A stretch of 6,651 nucleotides of DNA from Bacillota bacterium (GTDB lineage Bacteria > Bacillota > Sulfobacillia > Thermaerobacterales > Thermaerobacteraceae): NCBI GenBank assembly GCA_003242195.1, contig QGUQ01000111.1, positions 1 to 6,651 of the forward strand. Direction: 5' to 3'. The number at the start of each line of letters is the position of its first letter. Positions within the stretch are counted from its first letter, which is position 1. The notes beneath the pieces were generated by a model, which was not told the DNA's origin, did not search any database, and saw only the letters and a list, made by a program, of their open reading frames with translations. Below are positions 1-5,325 of the stretch, in pieces. The position numbers were made by a program, and so were the translations under genes.

Positions 1-15
1 CCCACCCCGGAATTT

Positions 16-26
16 CACACGGTGTG
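16..26. promoter_or_regulatory. Candidate operator dyad ahead of the ArsR-type gene
   Basis: CACAC-G-GTGTG is a perfect 5-base inverted repeat around one central base. It is flanked by GGAA at 9-12 and TTCC at 27-30, although the outer arms are not symmetrically spaced. It ends 17 bases before the regulator's ATG and just before its ribosome binding site. ArsR-family repressors usually bind short dyads overlapping their own promoter, so autoregulation is a reasonable inference. The promoter itself lies outside the window or cannot be recognised in the first 40 bases. Confidence 0.35.
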
Positions 27-43
27 TTCCTTGGGAGCTTCCG

Positions 44-418
44 ATGTGTTTCATGACTGGGGATGGGCCGGATACGTCCAGGGAGCTGCTGGAGCTCCAG
101 GCTCGACTCTGCCACGTCCTGTCCAGCCCGAAACGCCTGGAGATCCTCTATACCCTGGCCCGCGGCGAGATGACCGCCGGGGAACTGGCCCGTGCCGTCC
201 ACACCACCACGGCCAACCTCTCCCAGCACCTGGCCCTTATGCGCCAGTTCGGCCTGGTGGAATCGCGCAAGGACGGCCTCAATGTCTACTACCGGCTGGC
301 ATCGCGCGAAATCCTGGAGGCGTGCCAGGCCGTCCGCGCCGTGCTCCTCGAGCACCTGCGGCGCAATGCCCTGCTGGCCGCCCGCAGCGAGGACCCGGAG
401 CCGTGGTCTCCCGCCTGA
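44..418 (+). CDS. ArsR/SmtB-family winged-helix transcriptional regulator
   Basis: This is a 124-residue single-domain DNA-binding protein, a normal size for ArsR repressors. Residues 15-37 (LLELQ...LSSPKRLEIL) match the first helices. Residues 43-72 form the helix-turn-helix, with the recognition segment TTTANLSQHLALMRQFGLV. Residues 73-85 (ESRKDGLNVYYRL) form the wing, and 87-110 the C-terminal dimer helix. The classical metal motif ELCVCDL is absent; the same place reads AGELARAVH, so arsenic or cadmium sensing at that site is unlikely. Cysteines are at 2, 23 and 94. C23 lies in helix 1 and C94 in the last helix, which pack together at the dimer interface in this family, so a thiol-based sensor is conceivable. 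GGGAG at 33-37 sits 6 bases before ATG 44, which favours 44 over the in-frame ATG at 53. The DUF302 gene follows 111 bases downstream. The effector is unknown. Confidence 0.9.
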   Translation: MCFMTGDGPDTSRELLELQARLCHVLSSPKRLEILYTLARGEMTAGELARAVHTTTANLSQHLALMRQFGLVESRKDGLNVYYRLASREILEACQAVRAVLLEHLRRNALLAARSEDPEPWSPA

Positions 419-428
419 CGGCGGGCGT

Positions 429-446
429 GCGCCGCCCCGGCGGCGC
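429..446 (+). other. GC-rich hairpin after the ArsR-type gene
   Basis: GCGCCGC and GCGGCGC form a perfect 7-base-pair stem with a 4-base loop, ten bases after the regulator's stop codon. A second, bulged hairpin (466-472 pairing with 481-488) follows. Neither is trailed by a T-run, so this is not a classical terminator. It could be an RNA stability element or partial attenuator within a regulator-DUF302 transcript, or it could be a chance result of high GC. Confidence 0.25.
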
Positions 447-529
447 CACCGTTGGGCGGCGGAACCCGGTGCACGGGGCGGCACCCGGCCGGGCAGGCGC
501 GGGCGCGGAAGGCCCGGGAGGGACGGTCC

Positions 530-931
530 ATGGTTCCGATGGATTACACCGTCGCCACGGACAAGCCGGTGTCCGAGGCGATCAAGGCGTTGCAGGCGGC
601 GCTGGAAGAGCACAAGTTCAGCGCCCTCTGGCACCTGCACGTCAACGAGAAGCTACGGGAGAAGGGGTTCGTCCTGGAACCCGACTTCCACATCTTCGAG
701 GTGTGCAATCCTGCCAAGGCCAAGCAGGCTCTGGAGACCGATCAGAAGGTCGGTTACCTCCTGCCGTGCAAGATCGTGGTCTACGCCGACCGCGTCGATG
801 GCCACCGTACCAAGATCGGCTTGCTGCGCCCGCAGGTGCTGATGGGCCTCCTCGGGGACGAGCGGCTGCGCGACCTGGCGAACGAGGTGGAACAGGAGCT
901 GCGCGCGGTGGTGGACGCGGCGGCCCGCTGA
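530..931 (+). CDS. DUF302 family protein
   Basis: This 133-residue protein is a single DUF302 domain, a small cytoplasmic alpha/beta fold of unknown biochemical role. Family signatures are clear: YTVATDKPVSEAIKALQAAL at the N-terminus, FEVCNPAKAKQAL at 56-68, YLLPCKIVVY at 76-85, and the helical end LRDLANEVEQELRAVV. Both characteristic cysteines are present, C59 in the VCNP motif and C80 in the PC motif. There is no signal peptide or membrane segment. The start at ATG 530 is chosen because GGGAGGG lies about 8 bases upstream; the ATG at 539 is too far from it, and upstream residues do not look like the family. The gene follows an ArsR-type regulator in the same direction and may be its target. 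DUF302 genes are known to occur near sulfur-metabolism genes in other bacteria, but no such gene is visible here. Confidence 0.88.
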   Translation: MVPMDYTVATDKPVSEAIKALQAALEEHKFSALWHLHVNEKLREKGFVLEPDFHIFEVCNPAKAKQALETDQKVGYLLPCKIVVYADRVDGHRTKIGLLRPQVLMGLLGDERLRDLANEVEQELRAVVDAAAR

Positions 932-941
932 GGCCGCCGCG
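916..941 (+). terminator. Perfect 10-bp hairpin spanning the DUF302 stop codon
   Basis: CGCGGCGGCC (916-925) pairs perfectly with GGCCGCCGCG (932-941) around a 6-base loop that contains the TGA stop (929-931). The stem is very stable and placed where a terminator or 3'-end protector would be. No T-run follows (the next bases are AGCCCTTTGGGG), so rho-independent termination is uncertain. It separates the ArsR/DUF302 pair from the aminopeptidase gene, which has its own strong ribosome binding site 130 bases further on. Confidence 0.4.
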
Positions 942-1083
942 AGCCCTTTGGGGAACGGTGCGCCCGCCCGCGCTTCCTCGTGTGGCGCCCTTTCCGCCGC
1001 CGGGAGGAGCCCGCCACCCCCGTGGCGCATGCCATCATTGAACCACCATTCCTGGCGGAACACCCGCTGAAAGGAGAGCGGCC

Positions 1084-2190
1084 GTGTTCGACCCGCGAAT
1101 CACCAAGCTGGCCGACGTACTCGTCCGCTACTCCCTGGGCCTGGAGGCGGGCGATCACTTCCTCATCACGGGCACCGACCTGGCAGCGCCGCTGGTGCGG
1201 GAGGTGTACCGGGCCGCCCTCCGGGCGGGGGCCCACCCGGAGGTGCTGGTACAGCTGGAGGGGCTGGCCGAGATCTTCCTCAAAGAGGCCTCGGAAGAAC
1301 AGCTGCGCACCATCACGCCCCTGCAGCGCGTAACCTACGAGGAATACGCCAGCCGCCTGGCCATCCAGGCGCCCCGCAACGTCAAGGGGCTCAGCGGCGT
1401 CGACCCGCGGCGGATGGCCATCGCCCAGGAGGCCCGCAAGGAGCTCTCGGCCAAGCTCATGGAGCGCATCGGCCGGGGCGGCAAGTATTGCGTGACCCTC
1501 TTCCCCACCCATGCCTTGGCCCAGGAGGCGGGCATGTCGCTGGCGGACTACAGCGAGTTCGTCTTCGAGGCCTGTTTCCTCAACGAGGACGACCCCGTCG
1601 CCGCCTGGCGCGACGTCAGCCGGCGCCAGCAGCGCATCGTGGACTTCCTCAATGAGACCCGGGAGTTGCGGGTGGTGGGCGAGGACACGGACCTAACCCT
1701 CTCCGTCGCCGGCCGCAGATGGGTCAACGCCGACGGCCATGTCAACTTCCCGGACGGAGAGGTCTTCACCGGGCCGGTCGAGGACAGCGTCAACGGCCAC
1801 ATTCGCTTCAGTTTCCCGGGCATCTTCCAGGGGCGCGAGATCGAGGACATCCGCTTGCGCTTCGAGGACGGCCGCGTGGTGGCAGCCGAGGCGGCCCGCG
1901 GCCAGGACCTGCTGGAGGCACTGCTGGGTACGGACGAAGGCGCCCGTTACGTGGGGGAGTTCGCCATCGGCACCAACGACCGCATCCGTCGCTTCACCCG
2001 CAACCTGCTCTTCGACGAGAAGATCGGCGGCACCGTCCACCTGGCCCTGGGCGCCAGCTACCCCATGACCGGTGGCCGCAACCAGTCCGCCATCCACTGG
2101 GATATGATCTGCGACCTGCGCCGGGGCGGGGAGATCTACGCCGACGGCGAGCTGATCTACAGAGACGGAAAGTTCCTGATCGACCCGTAA
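1084..2190 (+). CDS. M29 family aminopeptidase (AmpS/aminopeptidase T type)
   Basis: This 368-residue cytoplasmic exopeptidase removes N-terminal amino acids using a two-metal site. The length is slightly shorter than the roughly 410 residues of Thermus aminopeptidase T and Staphylococcus AmpS. The catalytic half is intact. The expected metal ligands appear as E226 (in PDGEVFTGP), E292 (in GEFAIGTN), H319 (in GTVHLALG), and H338 and D340 (in AIHWDMICD); the conserved tyrosine is Y326. The N-terminal half (1-190) is the oligomerisation domain, with the family-typical opening on loss of catalytic ability to small sugars absent: it begins DPRITKLADVLVRYSLGL and GDHFLITG. The start is GTG 1084, 7 bases after AAGGAG (1071-1076). 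No co-directional gene follows, and a long hairpin lies 50 bases downstream, so it is probably transcribed alone or as the end of the leftward group. Likely role: peptide turnover for amino-acid recycling. Confidence 0.94.
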   Translation: MFDPRITKLADVLVRYSLGLEAGDHFLITGTDLAAPLVREVYRAALRAGAHPEVLVQLEGLAEIFLKEASEEQLRTITPLQRVTYEEYASRLAIQAPRNVKGLSGVDPRRMAIAQEARKELSAKLMERIGRGGKYCVTLFPTHALAQEAGMSLADYSEFVFEACFLNEDDPVAAWRDVSRRQQRIVDFLNETRELRVVGEDTDLTLSVAGRRWVNADGHVNFPDGEVFTGPVEDSVNGHIRFSFPGIFQGREIEDIRLRFEDGRVVAAEAARGQDLLEALLGTDEGARYVGEFAIGTNDRIRRFTRNLLFDEKIGGTVHLALGASYPMTGGRNQSAIHWDMICDLRRGGEIYADGELIYRDGKFLIDP

Positions 2191-2240
2191 CGAGACTCCT
2201 CCGGCCTGCCTGGGGATCAGCCCGGGAAAGCCCGTGGAGT

Positions 2241-2279
2241 GCCTTTTGGGGCCGCCCTCTCCGGCGGCCCCCAAAAGGC
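2241..2279. terminator. Long hairpin between convergent genes
   Basis: GCCTTTTGGGGCCGCC (2241-2256) pairs with GGCGGCCCCCAAAAGGC (2263-2279), giving 16 base pairs with one bulged C and a 6-base loop. It sits 50 bases after the aminopeptidase stop (plus strand) and 90 bases beyond the end of the metallo-hydrolase gene (minus strand). It is therefore well placed as a shared bidirectional terminator. No T-run follows on either strand; the T4 lies inside the stem. Small extra hairpins follow at 2281-2294 and 2330-2345. Confidence 0.6.
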
Positions 2280-2367
2280 TCGGCACCAGTGCCGGGGCGG
2301 GAACCGGAAACGGCCCGACCCGGGGGTGCAGGTCCTCCTGGACCTCCTGGCCCGACAACCCATCTTC

Positions 2368-3267
2368 TCACAACTGCCATAGCCAGCGGCCGGCCTCGAC
2401 GGTCGCCCGAGCCTCGCCGCGGCGCTCCAGGGATGCCAGCACCCCCAGCAAGGCGGTGCGAGCCAGGACATACGCGATGGGGTCGCCGATGGACACCTCC
2501 CACGCGGCGGCCAGTTCGGCCAGCAGATCCTCCGTTCCGGCCGGTCCCCGGCGCAGCCGTCCCGTCACCCACTCGAACATGCGTTCTATAAGCGCTCGGT
2601 TGGCCGCGAGCACCTCGGCGAGGGTCGCCGTGTGGTCGACGGCCTCACCATGCCCGGGGACGAACCAGCGGGCCTCCACCCGGGCCACCCGATCCAACGC
2701 CTGCAGGGTTCGCTCGCCGTCAACCAGATACGGGATGGGATGCTTGCCCAGGGCACCCGGCCCCGCGAAGCTGTCCGCCGCGAACAGCACGCCGTCCACC
2801 AGGAATCCGACCTGGGCCAGGCTGTGGCCGGAGAGGTCGATGACCTCGATCTCCACCCCGTCGATCACCACCCGCTCCCCCGGCCGGACCAGGTGATCCA
2901 CCGGTGAGGGCTCGGCAAGGAGAAAGCGGCTCTGCAAGGCCGCGATGGGCGCGGCGCCGCCGAACAGGTAGACCGGCTCGTACAGGGGCTGCCGGATCAC
3001 GACGTCCTCTCCCTCCGGCGCGTAGACCGGGATCCCGGCCTTGCGTACCAGCTGGGCGTTGCCGCCGAAATGGTCGGCGTGGGCGTGGGTGTTGAGCACC
3101 GCCACCAGCGGGCGGCCCAGCTCCTCGGCGGCGCGCAGGATCTTGTTGGCGGCGCCGCGATCCAGCCCGCTGTCGATCACCAGCAGGCCCCGCTCGGTTT
3201 CGACCAGGCCGAAATTCACCGCCCCGTGGAGGTAATGCACACGCCCCGTGAGCTGAACCCGTTGCAT
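2368..3267 (-). CDS. Metallo-beta-lactamase-fold hydrolase with winged-helix-like C-terminus
   Basis: This is a 299-residue cytoplasmic hydrolase of the glyoxalase II-like metallo-beta-lactamase superfamily. The zinc site is complete: HAHADH at 61-66, H148 in SGHS, D165 in FAADSF, and H206 in PGHGE. Residues 1-60 carry the opening strands, including GLLVIDSGLD. Residues 235-299 look like the small helical/winged-helix tail found after this fold in LACTB2-like proteins (SLERRGEARATVEAGRWLWQL). There is no signal peptide, so it is not a secreted beta-lactamase. Start ATG 3267 is chosen because GGGGGAGG (3274-3281) lies 6 bases upstream. An in-frame GTG at 3330 would add 21 residues, but they are unlike the family and fall inside a dyad. 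The substrate cannot be named: thioester, lactone or ester hydrolysis are all possible. It lies downstream of the nucleoside operon on the same strand but 240 bases away. Confidence 0.9.
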   Translation of the reverse strand: MQRVQLTGRVHYLHGAVNFGLVETERGLLVIDSGLDRGAANKILRAAEELGRPLVAVLNTHAHADHFGGNAQLVRKAGIPVYAPEGEDVVIRQPLYEPVYLFGGAAPIAALQSRFLLAEPSPVDHLVRPGERVVIDGVEIEVIDLSGHSLAQVGFLVDGVLFAADSFAGPGALGKHPIPYLVDGERTLQALDRVARVEARWFVPGHGEAVDHTATLAEVLAANRALIERMFEWVTGRLRRGPAGTEDLLAELAAAWEVSIGDPIAYVLARTALLGVLASLERRGEARATVEAGRWLWQL

Positions 3268-3273
3268 GGAAGT

Positions 3274-3281
3274 CCTCCCCC
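3274..3281 (-). promoter_or_regulatory. Ribosome binding site deciding the metallo-hydrolase start
   Basis: GGGGGAGG on the minus strand, 6 bases before ATG 3267, is the strongest Shine-Dalgarno in this leader. It rules in 3267 over the upstream in-frame GTG at 3330. Confidence 0.75.
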
Positions 3282-3302
3282 GTTCGTCCCCTCTCCCGGG
3301 CT

Positions 3303-3324
3303 GGAACTTTCCGTTGAAACTTCC
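3303..3324. promoter_or_regulatory. Dyad GGAA-N-TTTC-N4-GAAA-N-TTCC ahead of the metallo-hydrolase
   Basis: The two halves are mirror images except at one position in each arm. The dyad centre is 46-47 bases before the ATG, and the site lies just upstream of the ribosome binding site. The same stretch also reads as two near-direct repeats, ACGGAAGTTT and ACGGAAAGTT on the minus strand, 12 bases apart. It is A/T-richer than its surroundings, which makes chance from GC bias less likely. It could be an operator or a leader RNA stem; no known regulator site is recognised. Confidence 0.35.
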
Positions 3325-3331
3325 GTCCACC

Positions 3332-3349
3332 CGGGCAGGTCCCTGCCCG
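3332..3349. other. Short inverted repeat in the metallo-hydrolase leader
   Basis: CGGGCAG and CTGCCCG form a perfect 7-base-pair stem with a 4-base loop (GGAC on the minus strand). It lies only 9 bases from the larger hairpin at 3358-3388, so the two could stack or compete in a leader RNA. Confidence 0.35.
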
Positions 3350-3357
3350 CCGAAAGC

Positions 3358-3388
3358 GGTAGCGGCCCGCCAGCAACGGGCCGCTACC
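3358..3388 (-). terminator. Perfect 12-bp hairpin between deoC and the metallo-hydrolase gene
   Basis: GGTAGCGGCCCG (3358-3369) pairs exactly with CGGGCCGCTACC (3377-3388) around a 7-base loop. On the minus strand it lies 120 bases beyond the deoC stop and is followed by CGCTTTCGG, a very short T-run. The most likely role is termination of the nucleoside operon transcript. The alternative is a regulatory structure in the leader of the downstream metallo-hydrolase gene, because more dyads follow it before the start codon. Confidence 0.5.
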
Positions 3389-3507
3389 TGAAGTGGCGCT
3401 CTCGTCGCCCTCTTTCCTCCCGGCCTGCCGGGCCGGACGCAACCGTCAGGCGCCGTTGGTCTTACGGGCCGCGTGTCTCCCCGACCCGGCCCTCGGCCGC
3501 GCGCCGA

Positions 3508-4194
3508 CTAGTAACTCCCCTGCCCCTCCGAGCCGCCCGTGACGATGGCCACGGCGGAGCTCGTGCCCAGCAGCTCGGCGCCGGCGTCGATGAGCTCCCA
3601 GGCCTGGGCGGCCGTCTTGATGCCACCGGAGGCCTTGACCCGCACGCCGGCCGGGGCCCTCTCCCTGAGGAAGCGAATGTCCTCGGGAGTGGCCACGCCC
3701 ACCGCGCCGCCGCTGGCGTTCTTCAGCCAGTCGAAGCCGGCGGCCACGGCCATCTCCACCACCCGCTCCCGTTCCCCGGGTGCCAGCAGTGGCAGCTCCA
3801 GCATAGCCTTGGTCTCGGCCGGACGGGCCGCCCTCACCACCGCCTCCAGGTCGGCCCGAAACTCGTCCAGCTTACCGCTCTTGAACAGGCCGAGGGGGAT
3901 CATGACATCGATTTCCTGCGCCCCCGCTTCCACCAGGGCACGGGCCTCGGCCACGCGACCCGCCGTGCTCATGCAGCCCAGGGGGAAGTCGATGAAGGAC
4001 GCCACCCGCACCCCGGAACCCTGCAGCAGCTTCCGGGCTAGGGGAACCCACCGTCCGGGCACCATGGCCGCTTGAAAGCCATATTCCAGGCAAGCCTTGC
4101 AGTGGGCGACGATGTCCTCTTCGGTGACGTCGTTGGCGATGAGGGTCGCCTGAATGTACCGTGCTAGGGCCGCCCTGTCCCGCTTCACCGTCAA
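3508..4194 (-). CDS. deoC: Deoxyribose-phosphate aldolase (DERA), divergent N-terminal motif
   Basis: This 228-residue class I aldolase splits 2-deoxyribose 5-phosphate into glyceraldehyde 3-phosphate and acetaldehyde. The length is normal for the short bacterial DERA type. Catalytic residues are present: D96 (AQEIDVMI), Schiff-base lysine K158 (FDWLKNASGG), and K187 (RVKASGGIKT). The phosphate-binding end reads LLGTSSAVAIV. The protein ends in a tyrosine (GQGSY), as does E. coli DERA, where the terminal Tyr assists proton transfer. Odd points: the usual IDHT motif reads IQAT (Q15 for Asp), LKP reads IAN, and CVNP/CIYP reads MVPG. The start is TTG 4194, 8 bases after AGGAGG (4203-4208); GTG 4188 is the alternative. 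The frame stays open upstream to 4317, but that stretch is Pro/Gly/Arg/Ala filler. It is the last gene of the GntR-kinase-hydrolase-aldolase series. A related aldolase with another phosphosugar substrate cannot be excluded. Confidence 0.88.
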   Translation of the reverse strand: MTVKRDRAALARYIQATLIANDVTEEDIVAHCKACLEYGFQAAMVPGRWVPLARKLLQGSGVRVASFIDFPLGCMSTAGRVAEARALVEAGAQEIDVMIPLGLFKSGKLDEFRADLEAVVRAARPAETKAMLELPLLAPGERERVVEMAVAAGFDWLKNASGGAVGVATPEDIRFLRERAPAGVRVKASGGIKTAAQAWELIDAGAELLGTSSAVAIVTGGSEGQGSY

Positions 4195-4202
4195 CCTGCC
4201 TT

Positions 4203-4208
4203 CCTCCT
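4203..4208 (-). promoter_or_regulatory. Ribosome binding site supporting the TTG start of deoC
   Basis: AGGAGG on the minus strand lies 8 bases before TTG 4194 and 14 bases before GTG 4188. The spacing favours the TTG start. Confidence 0.65.
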
Positions 4209-4341
4209 CACGGTCACCCACGTCTCTCTCGGAGTTCCCGGCCGGTCCCACCGCCGCGGCCGGTCCGCACGCTCCCGGACGCGCCCGGCCCGGAGCTGGC
4301 GGGACCCGGCGCCTCATCGCCCGCCCCGCCTTCCGCCCGCG

Positions 4342-5298
4342 TCACCTGCGGGAGAGGATGTCCAGGAGCAGCGCCTTGAAACGGGCGGTATCCACGCCCA
4401 GGCAGACCTCGGCGTTGACGTTGTCCACCGCGCGCTGCTCCACTCCCGCATAGGCCACGGGGTTGATCACCGAGGCACCGCGGGTCAGCTCGCCGCGGGT
4501 CTCGATGTCCACGTGACAGGGCTGCCACCCCGTGGCGATGGACGGGTCGGCGATCATGGCCGCCACGATGGAATCGGGGTGGGTGATCCCGTGGATGCCC
4601 ACGGTTTCGTTGAAGGACCGCACCACGCGGTTGACCGCCAGGTAGAAGCGGGCGAGTTCCGTATCGAGCCGGCGGATGTCCTCGATGTCCTCGTCGGTCA
4701 GCACCCCGTTGCGCACGCATACACCCCAGTCGACCAGGCGGATGCGGAACCCGGCCTTGAACACGATCCGGGCCGCCTCGGGATCGACGTAGAAGTTGTA
4801 CTCGGCCGCCGGCGTGATGTTCCCCGGCGCGAAGTAGGTGCCGCCCATGATGTAGAGGGTCTTGACCTTCCTGGCGATGGACGGATCACGAATGACCGCG
4901 GCGGCGATGTTGGTCAGGGGTGCCTGGGCCAGGATGGTCAGCTCGCCGGGTGCCGCGTTGATGCGCTCGATCAGGGCGTCGACGGCGTGCTTGTCCTCCG
5001 GCCGCTGCTTCGCCTTGGGGAAGAACGAGTCTCCCATCCCGTCCCGCCCGTGGACGTAGTCGGCCGCCACCCACTCATTGACCAGCGGCACGGCGCAGCC
5101 GGGATAGACGGGCACCTCGCCGCTCCGGCCCGCCATCTCGATGGTGTAGAGGGCGTTTTCGATCTGCTGCTCGAAGCCCACGTTCCCCACCGAGATGGTG
5201 ACGGCCTCCAGCTGGATGTTGGGATGCAGGAGGGCGATGAGCAGGGAGTTGACGTCGTCGCCGGCGGTATCGGTGTCGACGATCAGGCGCACGGGCAC
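4342..5298 (-). CDS. Inosine/uridine-type nucleoside hydrolase (IUNH family)
   Basis: This 318-residue cytoplasmic N-ribohydrolase cleaves nucleosides into a free base and pentose, at normal family length. The N-terminal calcium and sugar site is D8-x-D10 and D14-D15 in DTDTAGDD. HGRDGMGD lies at 83-90, the conserved APLTNIA segment at 126-132, the MGG loop at 151-153, and the E-x-N pair E166/N168 in AEYNFYVDPEAA. The C-terminal catalytic segment is ITHPDSIVAAM, with H240 and D242. Two motifs differ from the textbook form: Pro-Gly after the second Asp is Thr-Ala-Gly, and HDP is HPD. Base specificity cannot be read from this. The start is GTG 5298, about 9 bases after AAGGGGG. The kinase gene ends only 27 bases upstream, so the two are almost certainly cotranscribed. 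The aldolase gene follows after a 147-base gap without a promoter I can recognise. Confidence 0.93.
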   Translation of the reverse strand: MPVRLIVDTDTAGDDVNSLLIALLHPNIQLEAVTISVGNVGFEQQIENALYTIEMAGRSGEVPVYPGCAVPLVNEWVAADYVHGRDGMGDSFFPKAKQRPEDKHAVDALIERINAAPGELTILAQAPLTNIAAAVIRDPSIARKVKTLYIMGGTYFAPGNITPAAEYNFYVDPEAARIVFKAGFRIRLVDWGVCVRNGVLTDEDIEDIRRLDTELARFYLAVNRVVRSFNETVGIHGITHPDSIVAAMIADPSIATGWQPCHVDIETRGELTRGASVINPVAYAGVEQRAVDNVNAEVCLGVDTARFKALLLDILSRR

Positions 5299-5325
5299 GC
5301 TCTGCTTCCCCCTTCAACATTCAGG

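Noticed and set aside
22..1041. Long plus-strand open frame across the ArsR and DUF302 genes
   Set aside because: Low-complexity Gly/Arg/Pro translation, out of frame with two recognisable proteins; an artefact of high GC.
1693..2358. Minus-strand open frame opposite the aminopeptidase
   Set aside because: It mirrors the codon pattern of the M29 gene, has no recognisable domain, and runs into the terminator hairpin.
3268..3330. Longer metallo-hydrolase start at GTG 3330
   Set aside because: The extra 21 residues do not resemble the fold, and a much better ribosome binding site precedes ATG 3267. A weak AGGGA before 3330 lies inside a hairpin.
3268..3400. T-box-like GGGTGG element in the metallo-hydrolase leader (minus strand)
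   Set aside because: GGGTGG is followed by ACGG, not the nACCGCG of the T-box core. There is no recognisable specifier stem, and no aminoacyl-tRNA or amino-acid gene is downstream.
3070..4041. Plus-strand open frame opposite the metallo-hydrolase and deoC
   Set aside because: No recognisable family, and it spans two real minus-strand genes and their structured gap.
4240..4266. Direct repeat GGCCGGTCC, two copies 18 bases apart
   Set aside because: Only 9 bases and pure GC-type sequence in a GC-rich gap; expected by chance.
4195..4317. N-terminal extension of deoC to ATG 4317
   Set aside because: The added 41 residues are Pro/Gly/Arg/Ala-rich with no family similarity, while AGGAGG is ideally placed for TTG 4194.
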